Shown one piece after another: positions 1-9,116 of a stretch of DNA of 36,248 nt; the first letter of the stretch is position 1; every line of letters begins with the position of its first letter. The position numbers and the translations under genes were made by a program. The notes under the pieces are model-generated. The model was not told the origin of the DNA. It made no database searches and worked only from the letters and a program-made list of their open reading frames with translations. The DNA comes from an uncultured Bdellovibrionales bacterium (GTDB lineage: Bacteria; Bdellovibrionota; FAC87; UBA2466), in NCBI GenBank assembly GCA_937903155.1, contig CALCZU010000124.1, forward strand, positions 1 to 36,248, read 5' to 3'.

Positions 1-2507
1 GAAGTGGTCCGCTCGCTTCTCAAACGAAGATGATGTTTACGGCTTGGGTGAAATCTGGAAACTCCAATAGCAGCACGGATGCCGTCATCCTAGGAAACTC
101 TTCCAATGCCACCGGCAATGGTTTTACCGTTAGACAACATCCTAGTTACCGCGATGCTGTGATGTCGCTTTCACCTGTCGGGTATTGGAGACTGGACGAG
201 ACGAGCGGCACAACGGCTGCGGACATTTCAGGAAATCTTAATCACGGCACATTCACAGATGCGAGTTTAGGTATTGACGGGGGTCTTGCCGATGCGGGTA
301 CCGCCGTCACCTTCAACGGCAGTTCGACAGTTGTCACTCTACCAGATGATCTCATTCATAGCAGCGCGACGCTTACACTGGGATTATGGTTCAAAAGTAA
401 TTCGAGTGGGACATTATTCGGTTACCACAATCCGGCATTATGGGCTTATGTTCCGGTAATGTATATTGGAGCCGACGGAAAACTCAGGTCTGAATTCTTG
501 TACGCCGGCGGTGCCTCGCCGATTGCCACTGCGAATGTTGTTAACGATAACGCTTGGCACTTTGCAGTGATCGCGGGCGATGCATCCACTCAAAGTCTCT
601 ATGTCGATGGTGTTCTGATAGATTCTGTAGCAGGGAACTTTATTCATCTCGACATGACAAAAAATCAAATTGGTTACGGAGATTCGACCTCATGGCCTAG
701 CAGTTCGTCCTCTTTTTTCGCAGGCACTATCGATGAGGTAAGCCTTTTTCATAGCAAATTAACCGCTGCCCAAATCGCAGCTCTCTACCATGCCGGCATC
801 ACCGGGAAGAAAATGGATTTCGTCATCGGCAAAAGTTATCAAGATATCGTGCTGGCAGATTCGCCAGTTGGATATTGGAGACTTGGGGAGTCCAGTGGTA
901 CGACGGCAAACGATATTTCAGGGAATGGGAACCACGGAACCTATACCAATAGCCCGACATTGGCTCAGCCGGGCGGTTTATCAGGAGACGGTGATACGGC
1001 AGTTACTTTCAATGGCGGGTATGTCGCGACTTCGCTCACTGTTCCTTCCGCATTCACCTGGTCAGCCTGGATAAAGTTCACGTCTAGCATTTCTGGCCAT
1101 GCCACCGTTCTTTCCATTCCAAGCCCTAACTACATGCTTTTGGATTTTGCTGGGAGCAATAACGGCTCGTTTTGGGCTTCTGACGGTCCAGGCGGAATCG
1201 ATTTGGGAGTTACGAATTTGGCTAGCAACCGGTGGTATTTCATTACGCTCGTCCGAGAGGGTGATTCTGTTACTAACGGTTACAAATTATATTTGAATGG
1301 TTCTCTAACCGGAAGTGCTAATACTGGGACATGGAGTTCCTCGGATGTTTTAAGAATTGGTGCAAGAGAAAATCACGCGCAAGACTTTCCGGGAGATCTG
1401 GACGAAGTAGCGGTCTATAATTCTCCATTAACCGCTGCGCAGATCTTAAAGCAGTACAATGCTGGGTTGGGAAAGTTCTGCCAAAGTACCACGTTATTTT
1501 CAGACAATCTTTGGAACTCGATCGGGGGCATTTTTGACGGGACGAACGTGAAGTTCTTCGTCAATGGCAGGGAAGAGTGCTCTGTTGTAATGAACAGAAA
1601 CTTTACTTCTCCCACCTCGAATCTCTATGCAGGTGCAACAGATGCAAGCTCAAAAAACTTCACGGGTATGATTGCAGATTTGAAAGTCTACGGCACAAGC
1701 AATGGCTCGGCTGTCGGAACAGCAACCGAGGTGAAAACAAACTTCGACGCTACAGCCGACCGATATCGAGCAAATCCACTGGGTATCGTGACTCACGGGC
1801 TCGTTTTAAATTTCGATGCTGCAAACGCAAAACGAGATGGAATGCACCCCTACTCAAACGGTTGTGCAACCAGCGACCTAAACTGGTTTGATTTATCAAG
1901 CTCGCTCATTACAGGGACCCTCGCCAATTTTTCTTCTTGCGGAAGTTCGACGGGATGGAACGGCGACGGAACGACGAGTATCAGCGGTGCGGCGGGACCG
2001 TATCGAGTCACTTTTGATGGCAGCAATGACTACGTGAATGTCCCTTACACCGCTGCGCTTACGCAAACGAGTGCAGTGACTTTCGATGCTTGGTTTGTGA
2101 CCTCTCAATCCGGTGAACAATATATTCTGACACAGCAAAATCAGTCTTATTATTTCGCCACAGGCCTGACTTCACAAAAGTTATGCTTTTATCTGAATGG
2201 GGTTTCGGGCAGTTGGCAATGTTCTTCAACATCCGTGACCGACGGCAATTGGCATTATGGGGCAGTGGTTTACGATGGCTCAAACCGCTATGTATACGTC
2301 GATGGAGCTCTAGAGGCGTCGACCTCTGCTTCTGGAAGTATCTGGGCAAACACGGGCGATCTCAATATTGGAGTAAGGACCGGTGGAAATTTTTTTAATG
2401 GAAGTATGGCGCGGGTTGGAATGTATAGCCGCGCTCTTTCGCCATCCGAAATTTCTCAGAACTGCAAAGCAAATGCGGCCCGCTTTTCTGGAGTGGTATG
2501 CAATTAA
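1..2507 (+). CDS. LamG-repeat (concanavalin A-like) surface protein, 5' end cut by window
   Basis: The frame is open from base 3, so the true start lies outside the window and the Met codons at 30 and 33 are probably internal. The visible part, about 834 residues, is built of LamG/laminin-G-like jelly-roll domains, each marked by phrases such as SPVGYWRLDETSG, FTAWVK and YVDGALE. One domain begins at the left edge (FTAWVKSG), breaks off near residue 35 counted from base 30, and seems to resume near residue 482 (KFFVNGREEC). Two tandem SPVGYWRL domains lie between. A last complete LamG domain covers about residues 590-815. Known LamG domains bind glycans or protein ligands at the cell surface. 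Secretion is inferred, since the N-terminus is missing. It converges with the kelch-repeat gene. Family assignment is solid; the ligand is unknown. Confidence 0.85.
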   Translation, partial: SGPLASQTKMMFTAWVKSGNSNSSTDAVILGNSSNATGNGFTVRQHPSYRDAVMSLSPVGYWRLDETSGTTAADISGNLNHGTFTDASLGIDGGLADAGTAVTFNGSSTVVTLPDDLIHSSATLTLGLWFKSNSSGTLFGYHNPALWAYVPVMYIGADGKLRSEFLYAGGASPIATANVVNDNAWHFAVIAGDASTQSLYVDGVLIDSVAGNFIHLDMTKNQIGYGDSTSWPSSSSSFFAGTIDEVSLFHSKLTAAQIAALYHAGITGKKMDFVIGKSYQDIVLADSPVGYWRLGESSGTTANDISGNGNHGTYTNSPTLAQPGGLSGDGDTAVTFNGGYVATSLTVPSAFTWSAWIKFTSSISGHATVLSIPSPNYMLLDFAGSNNGSFWASDGPGGIDLGVTNLASNRWYFITLVREGDSVTNGYKLYLNGSLTGSANTGTWSSSDVLRIGARENHAQDFPGDLDEVAVYNSPLTAAQILKQYNAGLGKFCQSTTLFSDNLWNSIGGIFDGTNVKFFVNGREECSVVMNRNFTSPTSNLYAGATDASSKNFTGMIADLKVYGTSNGSAVGTATEVKTNFDATADRYRANPLGIVTHGLVLNFDAANAKRDGMHPYSNGCATSDLNWFDLSSSLITGTLANFSSCGSSTGWNGDGTTSISGAAGPYRVTFDGSNDYVNVPYTAALTQTSAVTFDAWFVTSQSGEQYILTQQNQSYYFATGLTSQKLCFYLNGVSGSWQCSSTSVTDGNWHYGAVVYDGSNRYVYVDGALEASTSASGSIWANTGDLNIGVRTGGNFFNGSMARVGMYSRALSPSEISQNCKANAARFSGVVCN

Positions 2508-2588
2508 TCTCATGAAGTAATTGGAAATGTTGCGCGTACCCCCTTTGGAGCGGAATTAGAGGAGCCCCCACATTTTTAGATTTTTGGT

Positions 2589-4205
2589 TTAATTTCTAAT
2601 CGAGACCGACGGGCTCTCACTTGTTTGTGGGTACAAAGTTCCGTCCATCGCCATTAATACATCTCTGCCGATATTAAAGGTGATATCGCCGTTACCGGTG
2701 CACCCCGAGATTACTAGCTCGGCGGTCGTTGAATCAGATGTATTTAAATAAATCGAACTGCAAGAAGCGTCTCCAGTGTAAGTGGTATTAATACCGCTTC
2801 CATCCCAAGCATTTTTAAGCTCGGCAGTATAAGTGATCAAGATAGTGGAACTGTCGCTTGCTCCGATATCTTGCATCGAAGGAGAACCGTAGGTGACATC
2901 TAAAGTCACCGGTGTAGGCGGAGCAATATCAATCGACGTCGATTCTGCACTCTGTAGATTGCCGTTTCCGGACGAATCGTAAACAGCATTTGCATTGATA
3001 TGAACCGTAACGGTTCCCGTTCCCGTACAATCGGTAAGAGAGATGAGGGCGCTTGTTTGGGTGGAACTAATGAGGGTGACGGTGCTGCATGTGGCATCGC
3101 CGGTATAGGTCATCGTGTATTCTCCATCTGCGAGGAGGTTGCTGGCGCCAGATGCTAGCGTTTCGGAATACGTTAATTCAATTGTCGATGAATCGGTATC
3201 TTGAATAGGCCCTAAATTGCTAGGAGTTCCCAGGGTAATGGTGGGCTTCGTATTTTCTAAGGTGAAAGTGCTCGAGTCGTTTGACTGAGCAGAAGTGTTC
3301 CCGAAGGCGTCCTGCGCCACTCCAGCGGCGACGTAGGTTTTGAAAGTTCCTGTTCCCGTACAACTAGAAATGGTAAAAGTAATGACAGACGGGGAGCTTC
3401 CTGTGAGCGTTTTGGTGCAGGAGGGATTTCCACTGAGCACTGAAAAGGTAATATCACTTGTCGTCACGGAGACTAAACTCGCTTCTGAAACCGCAAAACT
3501 GATAGTAAGGGTTCCCGTGCTGTTCACTCCTGAGGCAGAGCTAGACGAAAATGAAACAGTCGGTGCAGGCGTCGCATCCGGATTAAGCCAACCCGGATAA
3601 TAAAGTCCTCCCGTATTTACCGAGCTTCCCCCCCAAACAAGCATTCTTGATCCCATCCAAACGGCGCTATGAGAATACCGAGCCGAGGGAGCGCCACTCG
3701 CCAGGGTCGCTGTCCAGGTATTCGTATCCGGAGAATAGATTCCCCCAGTATTAAAACTTCCACTAGAATTCGAACCTCCCCAGACAATCGCTGAGGTTCC
3801 AGTCCAAAGCATCGTAAAGTTATTTCTCGCAGAGGGAGCGCCTGTCGTCGCCACGGTTGCCCAAAGATTTGTTTCAGGATCGTAAATTCCTCCGGTGTTA
3901 ATTGGAGTACCATTGGTTCCCCCCCAGACTAGCATCTGAGTTCCTGTCCAAACCGCCCTGTGGTACCCGCGGGTAACGGGAGCCCCGAGAGTGGGAGTCG
4001 TGGTCCAAGTGTCCCCCGAAAAATCATAGACTCCGCCAGTGTTACTCAATGAGTTCGTGATGCCCCCCCAAACGATCATTTTCGTCCCTGTAGAAACATC
4101 CGACTGACGCCATCTCCCTGCGGGAGCTCCACTCGTTGAAGTGGAAGTCCAGGTGTCATTGCTGAGGTTATAAATTCCTCCTGTATTATAGACCGCGGAA
4201 GTCAT
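2589..4205 (-). CDS. Kelch-repeat protein with three Ig-like domains (C-terminal part of a probably frameshifted gene)
   Basis: Residues 1-205 are kelch-type beta-propeller units of about 48 residues, each with NTGG(I/V)Y, a W, GAPxxR and a closing VWGG. Residues about 215-538 form three bacterial Ig-like domains, each with a spaced Cys pair (NPSC/SSC, DATC/TDC, DASC/SGC). The listed ATG at 4205 falls inside a kelch unit. The frame stays open upstream to a TGA at 4491-4493 and encodes a further full kelch unit and part of another there. I found no ATG, GTG or TTG between 4206 and 4490. The natural N-terminus is therefore probably the signal-peptide protein at 4414-5364, joined by a one-base frame error. 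Expected to be secreted or surface-exposed; binding partner unknown. Confidence 0.75.
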   Translation of the reverse strand: MTSAVYNTGGIYNLSNDTWTSTSTSGAPAGRWRQSDVSTGTKMIVWGGITNSLSNTGGVYDFSGDTWTTTPTLGAPVTRGYHRAVWTGTQMLVWGGTNGTPINTGGIYDPETNLWATVATTGAPSARNNFTMLWTGTSAIVWGGSNSSGSFNTGGIYSPDTNTWTATLASGAPSARYSHSAVWMGSRMLVWGGSSVNTGGLYYPGWLNPDATPAPTVSFSSSSASGVNSTGTLTISFAVSEASLVSVTTSDITFSVLSGNPSCTKTLTGSSPSVITFTISSCTGTGTFKTYVAAGVAQDAFGNTSAQSNDSSTFTLENTKPTITLGTPSNLGPIQDTDSSTIELTYSETLASGASNLLADGEYTMTYTGDATCSTVTLISSTQTSALISLTDCTGTGTVTVHINANAVYDSSGNGNLQSAESTSIDIAPPTPVTLDVTYGSPSMQDIGASDSSTILITYTAELKNAWDGSGINTTYTGDASCSSIYLNTSDSTTAELVISGCTGNGDITFNIGRDVLMAMDGTLYPQTSESPSVSIRN

Positions 4206-4413
4206 ACCGCTCTGCCAGAAGCCCCCCCAAACGATTACAGTTGAACCGGTGGAAACACATGTAATAAATGCCCGAGGACTCGGCGCTCCAGTGGTGCTTG
4301 TCGACGTCCAGATATCCGTCTCAGGATCATAAACTCCCCCCGTATTGGTGTAAGCTGAACCCGCATTATGCCCTCCCCAAATGAAAACTTTGGAACCGGT
4401 CCAAATAGCCCCG

Positions 4414-5364
4414 TTATTGGCTCGAGCAGTGGGAACTTCGGTTAAAGAAGAGGCTGACCGACTCAGATCCCGCTCCCGAAGCAGATAAATTCAACGTTGT
4501 TCCCCACGGAGAAGTCGAAGCCGTGAGATCATCATCATATCGATGTAAATAAATATGGTGGGTTGCAGCCGATTCCGTACTGACCATATAAAAATATCCA
4601 GCACTTGAATTGTATTCAACGGCCACTGCCGTCCCGGTAATTCCTGTTTCGGTGACTGTGCTTCCGTACTGCGATCCGGTCTGTTGGTCGAAGCTTGCAA
4701 TATATGGATGAAGGCTGCCGATGGTGCCTACCGCTCCGACGATAGTCACAACTCCGTTGTGACCCGCACCTCCGTTGGCGTTCGGATTGTAAGTAATTCC
4801 TCTGACAAATGCCTGACCCTTTCCCGAATCCCCTCCGATTCCCGTTGCCACGATTCCGCCCGTTCCAAAAGCAGAGTCCATGGTTCCACTCTCATCGAAT
4901 TTTGCGAGATAAACTTCATAATACCCGTTAGATTTAAGTGAACGACAGGCGGCTATGTAGCCATTGTAGCTGTACGTCACCGCATTGCAGAGATTGTCAT
5001 TCCCACCGCCCGCAAAATCGATAAGCTTTCGTCCGGATGTCGCTCCAGAATTAGACAAGAAATTCTGATTGAGGGATCCGTCCGTATTGGATAGCGACGT
5101 GATGAGGCCCTTGTATTGAACTCCAGTCCACATTCTTCCCACTGCAATAAACGAGGTCGCGCTACTGTCTTTTACCGCCGCCGCTCTTAACACGATATTT
5201 GCGTTTGGTTTAAACTCGTAGTTCCCGTAGCCTTCACCAAAAGCAACCGGGCAAGAAAAAGTCATAAGAAGAAGAAATGGAATAATCCAGTAGAAAGTCA
5301 CACTTTGTTTATCGGTTTTTCCGGGAGAAATTAGAATTTGAAAGGATAGAAAATGCATTTGCAT
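4414..5364 (-). CDS. Exported delta-60-repeat protein, probable N-terminal half of the kelch/Ig-like protein
   Basis: The N-terminus has a long basic n-region and a hydrophobic segment (YWIIPFLLLMTFSCPVAFG, residues about 26-44), consistent with a Sec signal peptide. The body shows delta-60-type beta-propeller phrases such as YLAKFDESGTMDSAFGTGG. The last 14 residues (SLFFNRSSHCSSQ and neighbours) look like out-of-frame sequence. In the +1 frame the same DNA reads SSLTEVPTARANNGAIWTG, which matches the first kelch unit of the downstream gene. Removing one base between about 4440 and 4475 would fuse the two frames into a protein of about 920 residues. It could be a genuine pseudogene, a phase-variable state or an assembly error. 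No good Shine-Dalgarno is visible before the ATG. Confidence 0.7.
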   Translation of the reverse strand: MQMHFLSFQILISPGKTDKQSVTFYWIIPFLLLMTFSCPVAFGEGYGNYEFKPNANIVLRAAAVKDSSATSFIAVGRMWTGVQYKGLITSLSNTDGSLNQNFLSNSGATSGRKLIDFAGGGNDNLCNAVTYSYNGYIAACRSLKSNGYYEVYLAKFDESGTMDSAFGTGGIVATGIGGDSGKGQAFVRGITYNPNANGGAGHNGVVTIVGAVGTIGSLHPYIASFDQQTGSQYGSTVTETGITGTAVAVEYNSSAGYFYMVSTESAATHHIYLHRYDDDLTASTSPWGTTLNLSASGAGSESVSLFFNRSSHCSSQ

Positions 5365-5525
5365 ATCAAAACGTACTGAAAGGGACTTTAATCAAGTTTA
5401 ACAGAGCTAAAGATCATAAAGTGAAAACAATCATGGAGTTTGCTTCACAAATGCTCGGGATGGAAAAATGTGACGAACGACATCTTCCACAACTTCTTAC
5501 TCGATCCAGCATTCCGTTTTGAGGA

Positions 5526-6629
5526 TTAAAGTAACTCGAGCCTCTTGATTAAAGCTTCATCACGCCTTGTAACAAAATTAATGACAAGCCCTTTGCGGCC
5601 CGCGCGAGCGGTTCGGCCGACACGGTGGATGTAGTTGTCGAGATCTTGCGGCAAGTGGTAATTGATAATTCGGTTTACATGACTGACATCGAGGCCACGC
5701 CCGGCGAGATCTGTGCAGATCAAAAGTTTTGCGTCGCCCACGCGGAAAGAGCGTAAATTCATTCGCCGTTCAACTTTTTCCATTTCGCCTCGGTAAACTA
5801 AACAATCATAACCGTGATCCCGAAGCTGGTCTGCGACCTCGTCACATTGTTCTCGGGTGTTTGTAAAAATCAGCGTCCCGCCTTCGTTAGGAGTGTTTAA
5901 AAATTCTTGAAGATGGGGAAACCGATAGCCATCGGGAATTCTACGATTGACCGACGTGAGAGTTGAAACGAGTTTATCGCTATTTGTTCCGCGAAAGACC
6001 TCAACGCCCGAAAATAATCCATCGATAAGCGTTTGAACCGCGGGCGACACCGTCGCAGAAAAAAGCGCAATTTGACGGTTTTCAGGACAACCCGCAAAAA
6101 TTCGCTCAGCCAGAGGCAAAAAACCAGCATCAAGCATTTGATCGGCTTCATCAAAAATCAGTATTCGAATATCGCTTAAATCGACAAGTTCTCGCTCAAG
6201 GAGTTGATCTAATCTGCCTGGAGTAGCCACTAGGACTTCAAAACAGCCGAGAATATTTTTTTTGGCCACTTGAAATGCAGTTCCACCCAACACCGTACGA
6301 ACGCGTAAGCGCGTTGTGTGGGTAAATTCTTTAAAGACTTTAGCCACTTGTTCGCCCAATTCGCGAGTTGGAACAATGACCGCCGCACGGGGTTTTTTTT
6401 CTTCAGAAATAGCGGAGCCGGAATTTTCGAGCATTTTTAGTCGATGCAAAATCGGAAGCACGTAAGAGAGGGTTTTTCCGGTTCCGGTTTGAGCTACTCC
6501 CACAAGGGATTTTCCTTCAAGAAGAATCGGCAATGCATGGTTCTGAATTTCAGTGGGGGTATGAAATCCCAATTCAGTAAGCCTATTTTCTAAAGAGGAA
6601 AGCAGCGAAAATTTGGAAAATTGATTCAT
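5526..6629 (-). CDS. DEAD-box ATP-dependent RNA helicase
   Basis: A 367-residue protein with the full set of DEAD-box motifs: a Q motif near residues 21-29 (GFHTPTEIQ), Walker A AQTGTGKT at 46-53, PTRELGEQ near 87, TPGRL near 136, DEAD at 160-163, SAT at 191-193, TDLAGRGLD in motif V and HRVGRTAR near 335. It unwinds short RNA duplexes using ATP in the cytoplasm. The protein is essentially the two RecA-like domains with no basic C-terminal extension, shorter than most RhlE, CsdA or DbpA proteins, so its RNA substrate cannot be assigned. It stands alone, with the next minus-strand gene well separated. RhlE-like is the closest guess, without enough support for a symbol. Confidence 0.95.
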   Translation of the reverse strand: MNQFSKFSLLSSLENRLTELGFHTPTEIQNHALPILLEGKSLVGVAQTGTGKTLSYVLPILHRLKMLENSGSAISEEKKPRAAVIVPTRELGEQVAKVFKEFTHTTRLRVRTVLGGTAFQVAKKNILGCFEVLVATPGRLDQLLERELVDLSDIRILIFDEADQMLDAGFLPLAERIFAGCPENRQIALFSATVSPAVQTLIDGLFSGVEVFRGTNSDKLVSTLTSVNRRIPDGYRFPHLQEFLNTPNEGGTLIFTNTREQCDEVADQLRDHGYDCLVYRGEMEKVERRMNLRSFRVGDAKLLICTDLAGRGLDVSHVNRIINYHLPQDLDNYIHRVGRTARAGRKGLVINFVTRRDEALIKRLELL

Positions 6630-6755
6630 GCGAGGCCTGTCTTATCACAGATCGAGGCTCTATTGAGAGTGCCCTTTTTTGCCCAGCTGAAAAGTCGTCA
6701 GCTTTGGCGATGGGGCCTACGGGCGTAAGCGACCGTTGCACCAAATATCGAAGGC

Positions 6756-6974
6756 TCAAGCGAGCTGGCAGTCGAACCTTGTAGTAAATTTAGCACGTTC
6801 TTTTACTTCGCCATTTAGCAATCTTTCATAATGATTGAACTCCCATGAGCGATCTGAGCAGGTTTTGGTCCCAATGGTTCTGAACGGATCAGGTTGCTTA
6901 GGTTCATTCACGATTATATTTAACGTGAGGATTCCCCATCCCACTAGAATCAAACCTGCTTTTTGAATCTTCAT
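6756..6974 (-). CDS. Small exported or membrane-anchored protein, unknown function
   Basis: A 72-residue protein starting MKIQKAGLILVGWG. The ATG at 6974 is preceded by AGAGGA at five bases, better than the TTG further upstream at 6992. Residues 6-22 are a hydrophobic segment after two lysines, read as an uncleaved anchor or signal peptide. The rest is polar and holds two cysteines (TKTCSDRSW and RFDCQLA), which could form a disulfide outside the cytoplasm. I do not recognise a family. It sits between the helicase and the BspA-like lipoprotein gene. Its good ribosome binding site and signal-like start are the main reasons to call it real. Confidence 0.6.
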   Translation of the reverse strand: MKIQKAGLILVGWGILTLNIIVNEPKQPDPFRTIGTKTCSDRSWEFNHYERLLNGEVKERAKFTTRFDCQLA

Positions 6975-7114
6975 AGTTCCTCTGTTTTTCAATCGAGAAG
7001 TTTAGGAAAAGATGGTCGAATTCAGTTTTAAAACACCATTTTTTGCGGATAAAGACATCAAAATTATTTTGCGTATTTAGCGATAAAACGACGATAGAAT
7101 GAAAAGTAAAACCA

Positions 7115-8764
7115 CTAATTTTGCCCACCGTCGGTTATGGTCCAGTTGAAATTTGTGGTGATATTCGCACGCGCGGTGGTTGCTGCTCCTACGGAATATT
7201 GAGATGTACCGCCATCAAAACTGACGCCATTCTGCAGAGTGAGTAACGACCATCCAATCAAAAGAGAATCATAGTGAGCTTGAATAAGACCGGCGCTTGA
7301 AAACATAAAACTCATTTCCGTCACATTGGAAACGTCCCAGCCCCCTAGATTCTGACTAAAAGCGGTGGCGTTGGCAAACATTGCGAACATACTCGTTACC
7401 GCAGAGGTATCCCAATTACCGATATCTTTGTTGAACGCCACCGCGCTGGAGAACATGGCGTCCATATTAGTTACGTGCGCCGTATTCCAATTCCCGATAT
7501 TCTGATTGAAAGCGGTTGCGCTACTGAAAAGTGAGGACATATTCGTAACAGCGGCCGTGTTCCAGCTCCCAATATTTTGGTTAAACGCCGACGCAGCAGA
7601 GAACATGGCGTTCATGTTGGTGACTTTAGCCGTATTCCAGTTCCCAATATTTTGGTTGAAGGCCGCATTATTGGAGAACATGTGATTCATATCGGTGACA
7701 TTAGCTGTGTTCCAGTTCCCAATGTCTTGGTTAAAGGAAGCGGTACTATTGAACATATAGCTCATGTCGGTAACGTTGGCCGTGTTCCAATCTCCGATGT
7801 CTTGATTAAATGCGGTTCCATCGAAAAGATAGCTCATATCAGTCACGGCGGCAGTATTCCAGCTTCCAATATTCTGATTAAAGACTGTGGCGCCCGCGAA
7901 CAAAAGCCGCATCGTTGTGACGGCAGATGTGTTCCACTCGTTCATGCTGGGGACGGTAGTGAGAGAGGTACAGTTCGTAAACGCATTGCCGAGATCAGTT
8001 GTGCCCGTCAGGTCTAAAACATCCGTTGCAGTGATTGTTAGATTGCTCGCGCCAAAAAAATACCCACTTGAGTTTCCCAATCGAAGAGGTCCCCACTGAC
8101 TGATATTTAGCAGTTTGCGTCTATCCGCGCCGTTATTAAATCTAAATCCGGTGAGCGTGCCCGTGATTGTCACCGTGTAAGTTCCAGGAGCGGGATAGGT
8201 ATGCGTTTTTCCGGCATCGTTCCAGTCCGTAAGGGTGAGAGAATTGCCGTCTCCCCAATCCACCGTGAAGTTGTAATTGCCCGAGGCTTCTAAGGGCAAT
8301 GTGATTTGGTTGTTTGCGGATGTGCCAGCGTTATCAGTTTTCCAAGAAGAAATAAATGCGTTTAGCGTAACCTGAGAAATTCCGTTGTAGATAGCCATAT
8401 TACGAGCGGCGTCCCTGACAACGACGTTATAGTAGTAAGTTGTCGAATGTGTTTTTCCGGTCACATCGAGACTCAGAGTATCCGACACCCAGTTGAGAGC
8501 CACTGTAGCACTGAGACAACCCTCGACCGTACTAATCGCTGCAGGAGAGTTCGCAGTGCATACGAAATATTCCAAAGAACTCGCAATGCTGTGATTGTCA
8601 GACGCTCGACTCCAATGAAGCGTAAAACCAGTGAAGTCCACATTCGTTGAGTTTGTAAAGGCTCCGACTACTGGTGCTATCTCGTCAACTTCGTTTCCCG
8701 GTCCAAGCCCCGGACCACACGAGGCAAAGAAAAACAAGCAGACAAGACCGCTGATAAGTAACAT
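7115..8764 (-). CDS. BspA-like lipoprotein with Fn3/PKD-like region and nine 26-residue DUF285 repeats
   Basis: From ATG 8764 the protein is 549 residues and starts MLLISGLVCLFFFASC, a lipoprotein signal peptide with lipobox FASC. A TTG at 8788 adds MNILGLNR and would supply the usual basic residue, so the start is uncertain. The GTG at 8875 lies upstream of the likely promoter. Next comes an Fn3-like region (about 25-130) and a PKD-like region (VDWGDGNSLTLTDW). Then follow nine repeats of about 26 residues with the pattern WNTaxVTdMsxMFxxaxxFNQxIGx, the DUF285/BspA repeat (PF03382) found in Listeria and Mycoplasma surface proteins and oral adhesins. The role is probably adhesion or surface display. 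The repeats are nearly identical, so unequal recombination could change their number. Confidence 0.9.
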   Translation of the reverse strand: MLLISGLVCLFFFASCGPGLGPGNEVDEIAPVVGAFTNSTNVDFTGFTLHWSRASDNHSIASSLEYFVCTANSPAAISTVEGCLSATVALNWVSDTLSLDVTGKTHSTTYYYNVVVRDAARNMAIYNGISQVTLNAFISSWKTDNAGTSANNQITLPLEASGNYNFTVDWGDGNSLTLTDWNDAGKTHTYPAPGTYTVTITGTLTGFRFNNGADRRKLLNISQWGPLRLGNSSGYFFGASNLTITATDVLDLTGTTDLGNAFTNCTSLTTVPSMNEWNTSAVTTMRLLFAGATVFNQNIGSWNTAAVTDMSYLFDGTAFNQDIGDWNTANVTDMSYMFNSTASFNQDIGNWNTANVTDMNHMFSNNAAFNQNIGNWNTAKVTNMNAMFSAASAFNQNIGSWNTAAVTNMSSLFSSATAFNQNIGNWNTAHVTNMDAMFSSAVAFNKDIGNWDTSAVTSMFAMFANATAFSQNLGGWDVSNVTEMSFMFSSAGLIQAHYDSLLIGWSLLTLQNGVSFDGGTSQYSVGAATTARANITTNFNWTITDGGQN

Positions 8765-8809
8765 TCTATTCAGCCCCAGAATATTCAAATACCTCGGTGT
8801 CACATATTC

Positions 8810-8838
8810 ATTATCAACCAATGGAGGAGTTTTTTGAA
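8810..8838 (-). promoter_or_regulatory. Candidate sigma70-type promoter of the BspA-like lipoprotein gene
   Basis: On the minus strand a TTCAAA (-35, positions 8838-8833) and a GATAAT (-10, positions 8815-8810) are separated by 17 bases. Transcription would begin near 8803, which fits starts at 8788 or 8764 and argues against the GTG at 8875. This rests on consensus matching only. Confidence 0.45.
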
Positions 8839-9116
8839 TGATGATTTTGTGCCTTAAATGTATGTTGGCCTTCACAGAGTGCGAATCGATAGCGGATTTT
8901 CAGAATACTGAACCAGTCGCATTGCGTTGTCTCCAAAATACGGAGGGTGCGAACACTCGAAAGGTGCGTCAGTTTCGATTTTGCATATTTTTTAAAGTCC
9001 GCTTGAAGATCAAAAATCTTCACTATCGGTGAACCATTCAACGCCGCTTCGTAAACTTGAATCTCCAGACGTTGAAATTTCTTGACCTCCGAATCCGAAG
9101 CCCGTTCACTGAAAGA
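8839..9116. other. Non-coding gap between divergent lipoprotein and permease genes
   Basis: No convincing gene is seen; the short frames here lack ribosome sites and family resemblance. The stretch holds a perfect 7-bp hairpin at 9004-9022 (TGAAGAT, five-base loop, ATCTTCA) and a 5-bp one at 8899-8912. A TTGACC near 9082 with a poor -10 (TTCACT) 17 bases later is a weak promoter candidate for the permease. Confidence 0.4.

Noticed and set aside
7115..7990. Repeat block of about 75-78 bases as a CRISPR or satellite
   Set aside because: It codes in frame for DUF285 repeats of a lipoprotein.
7577..8017. A 146-codon open frame antisense to the BspA repeats
   Set aside because: It is the mirror image of the repetitive sense codons, has the same period, and has no ribosome site or family resemblance.
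8838..9032. 64-codon open frame between the lipoprotein and permease genes
   Set aside because: No ribosome site, no recognisable sequence, and it overlaps an equally weak frame on the other strand.
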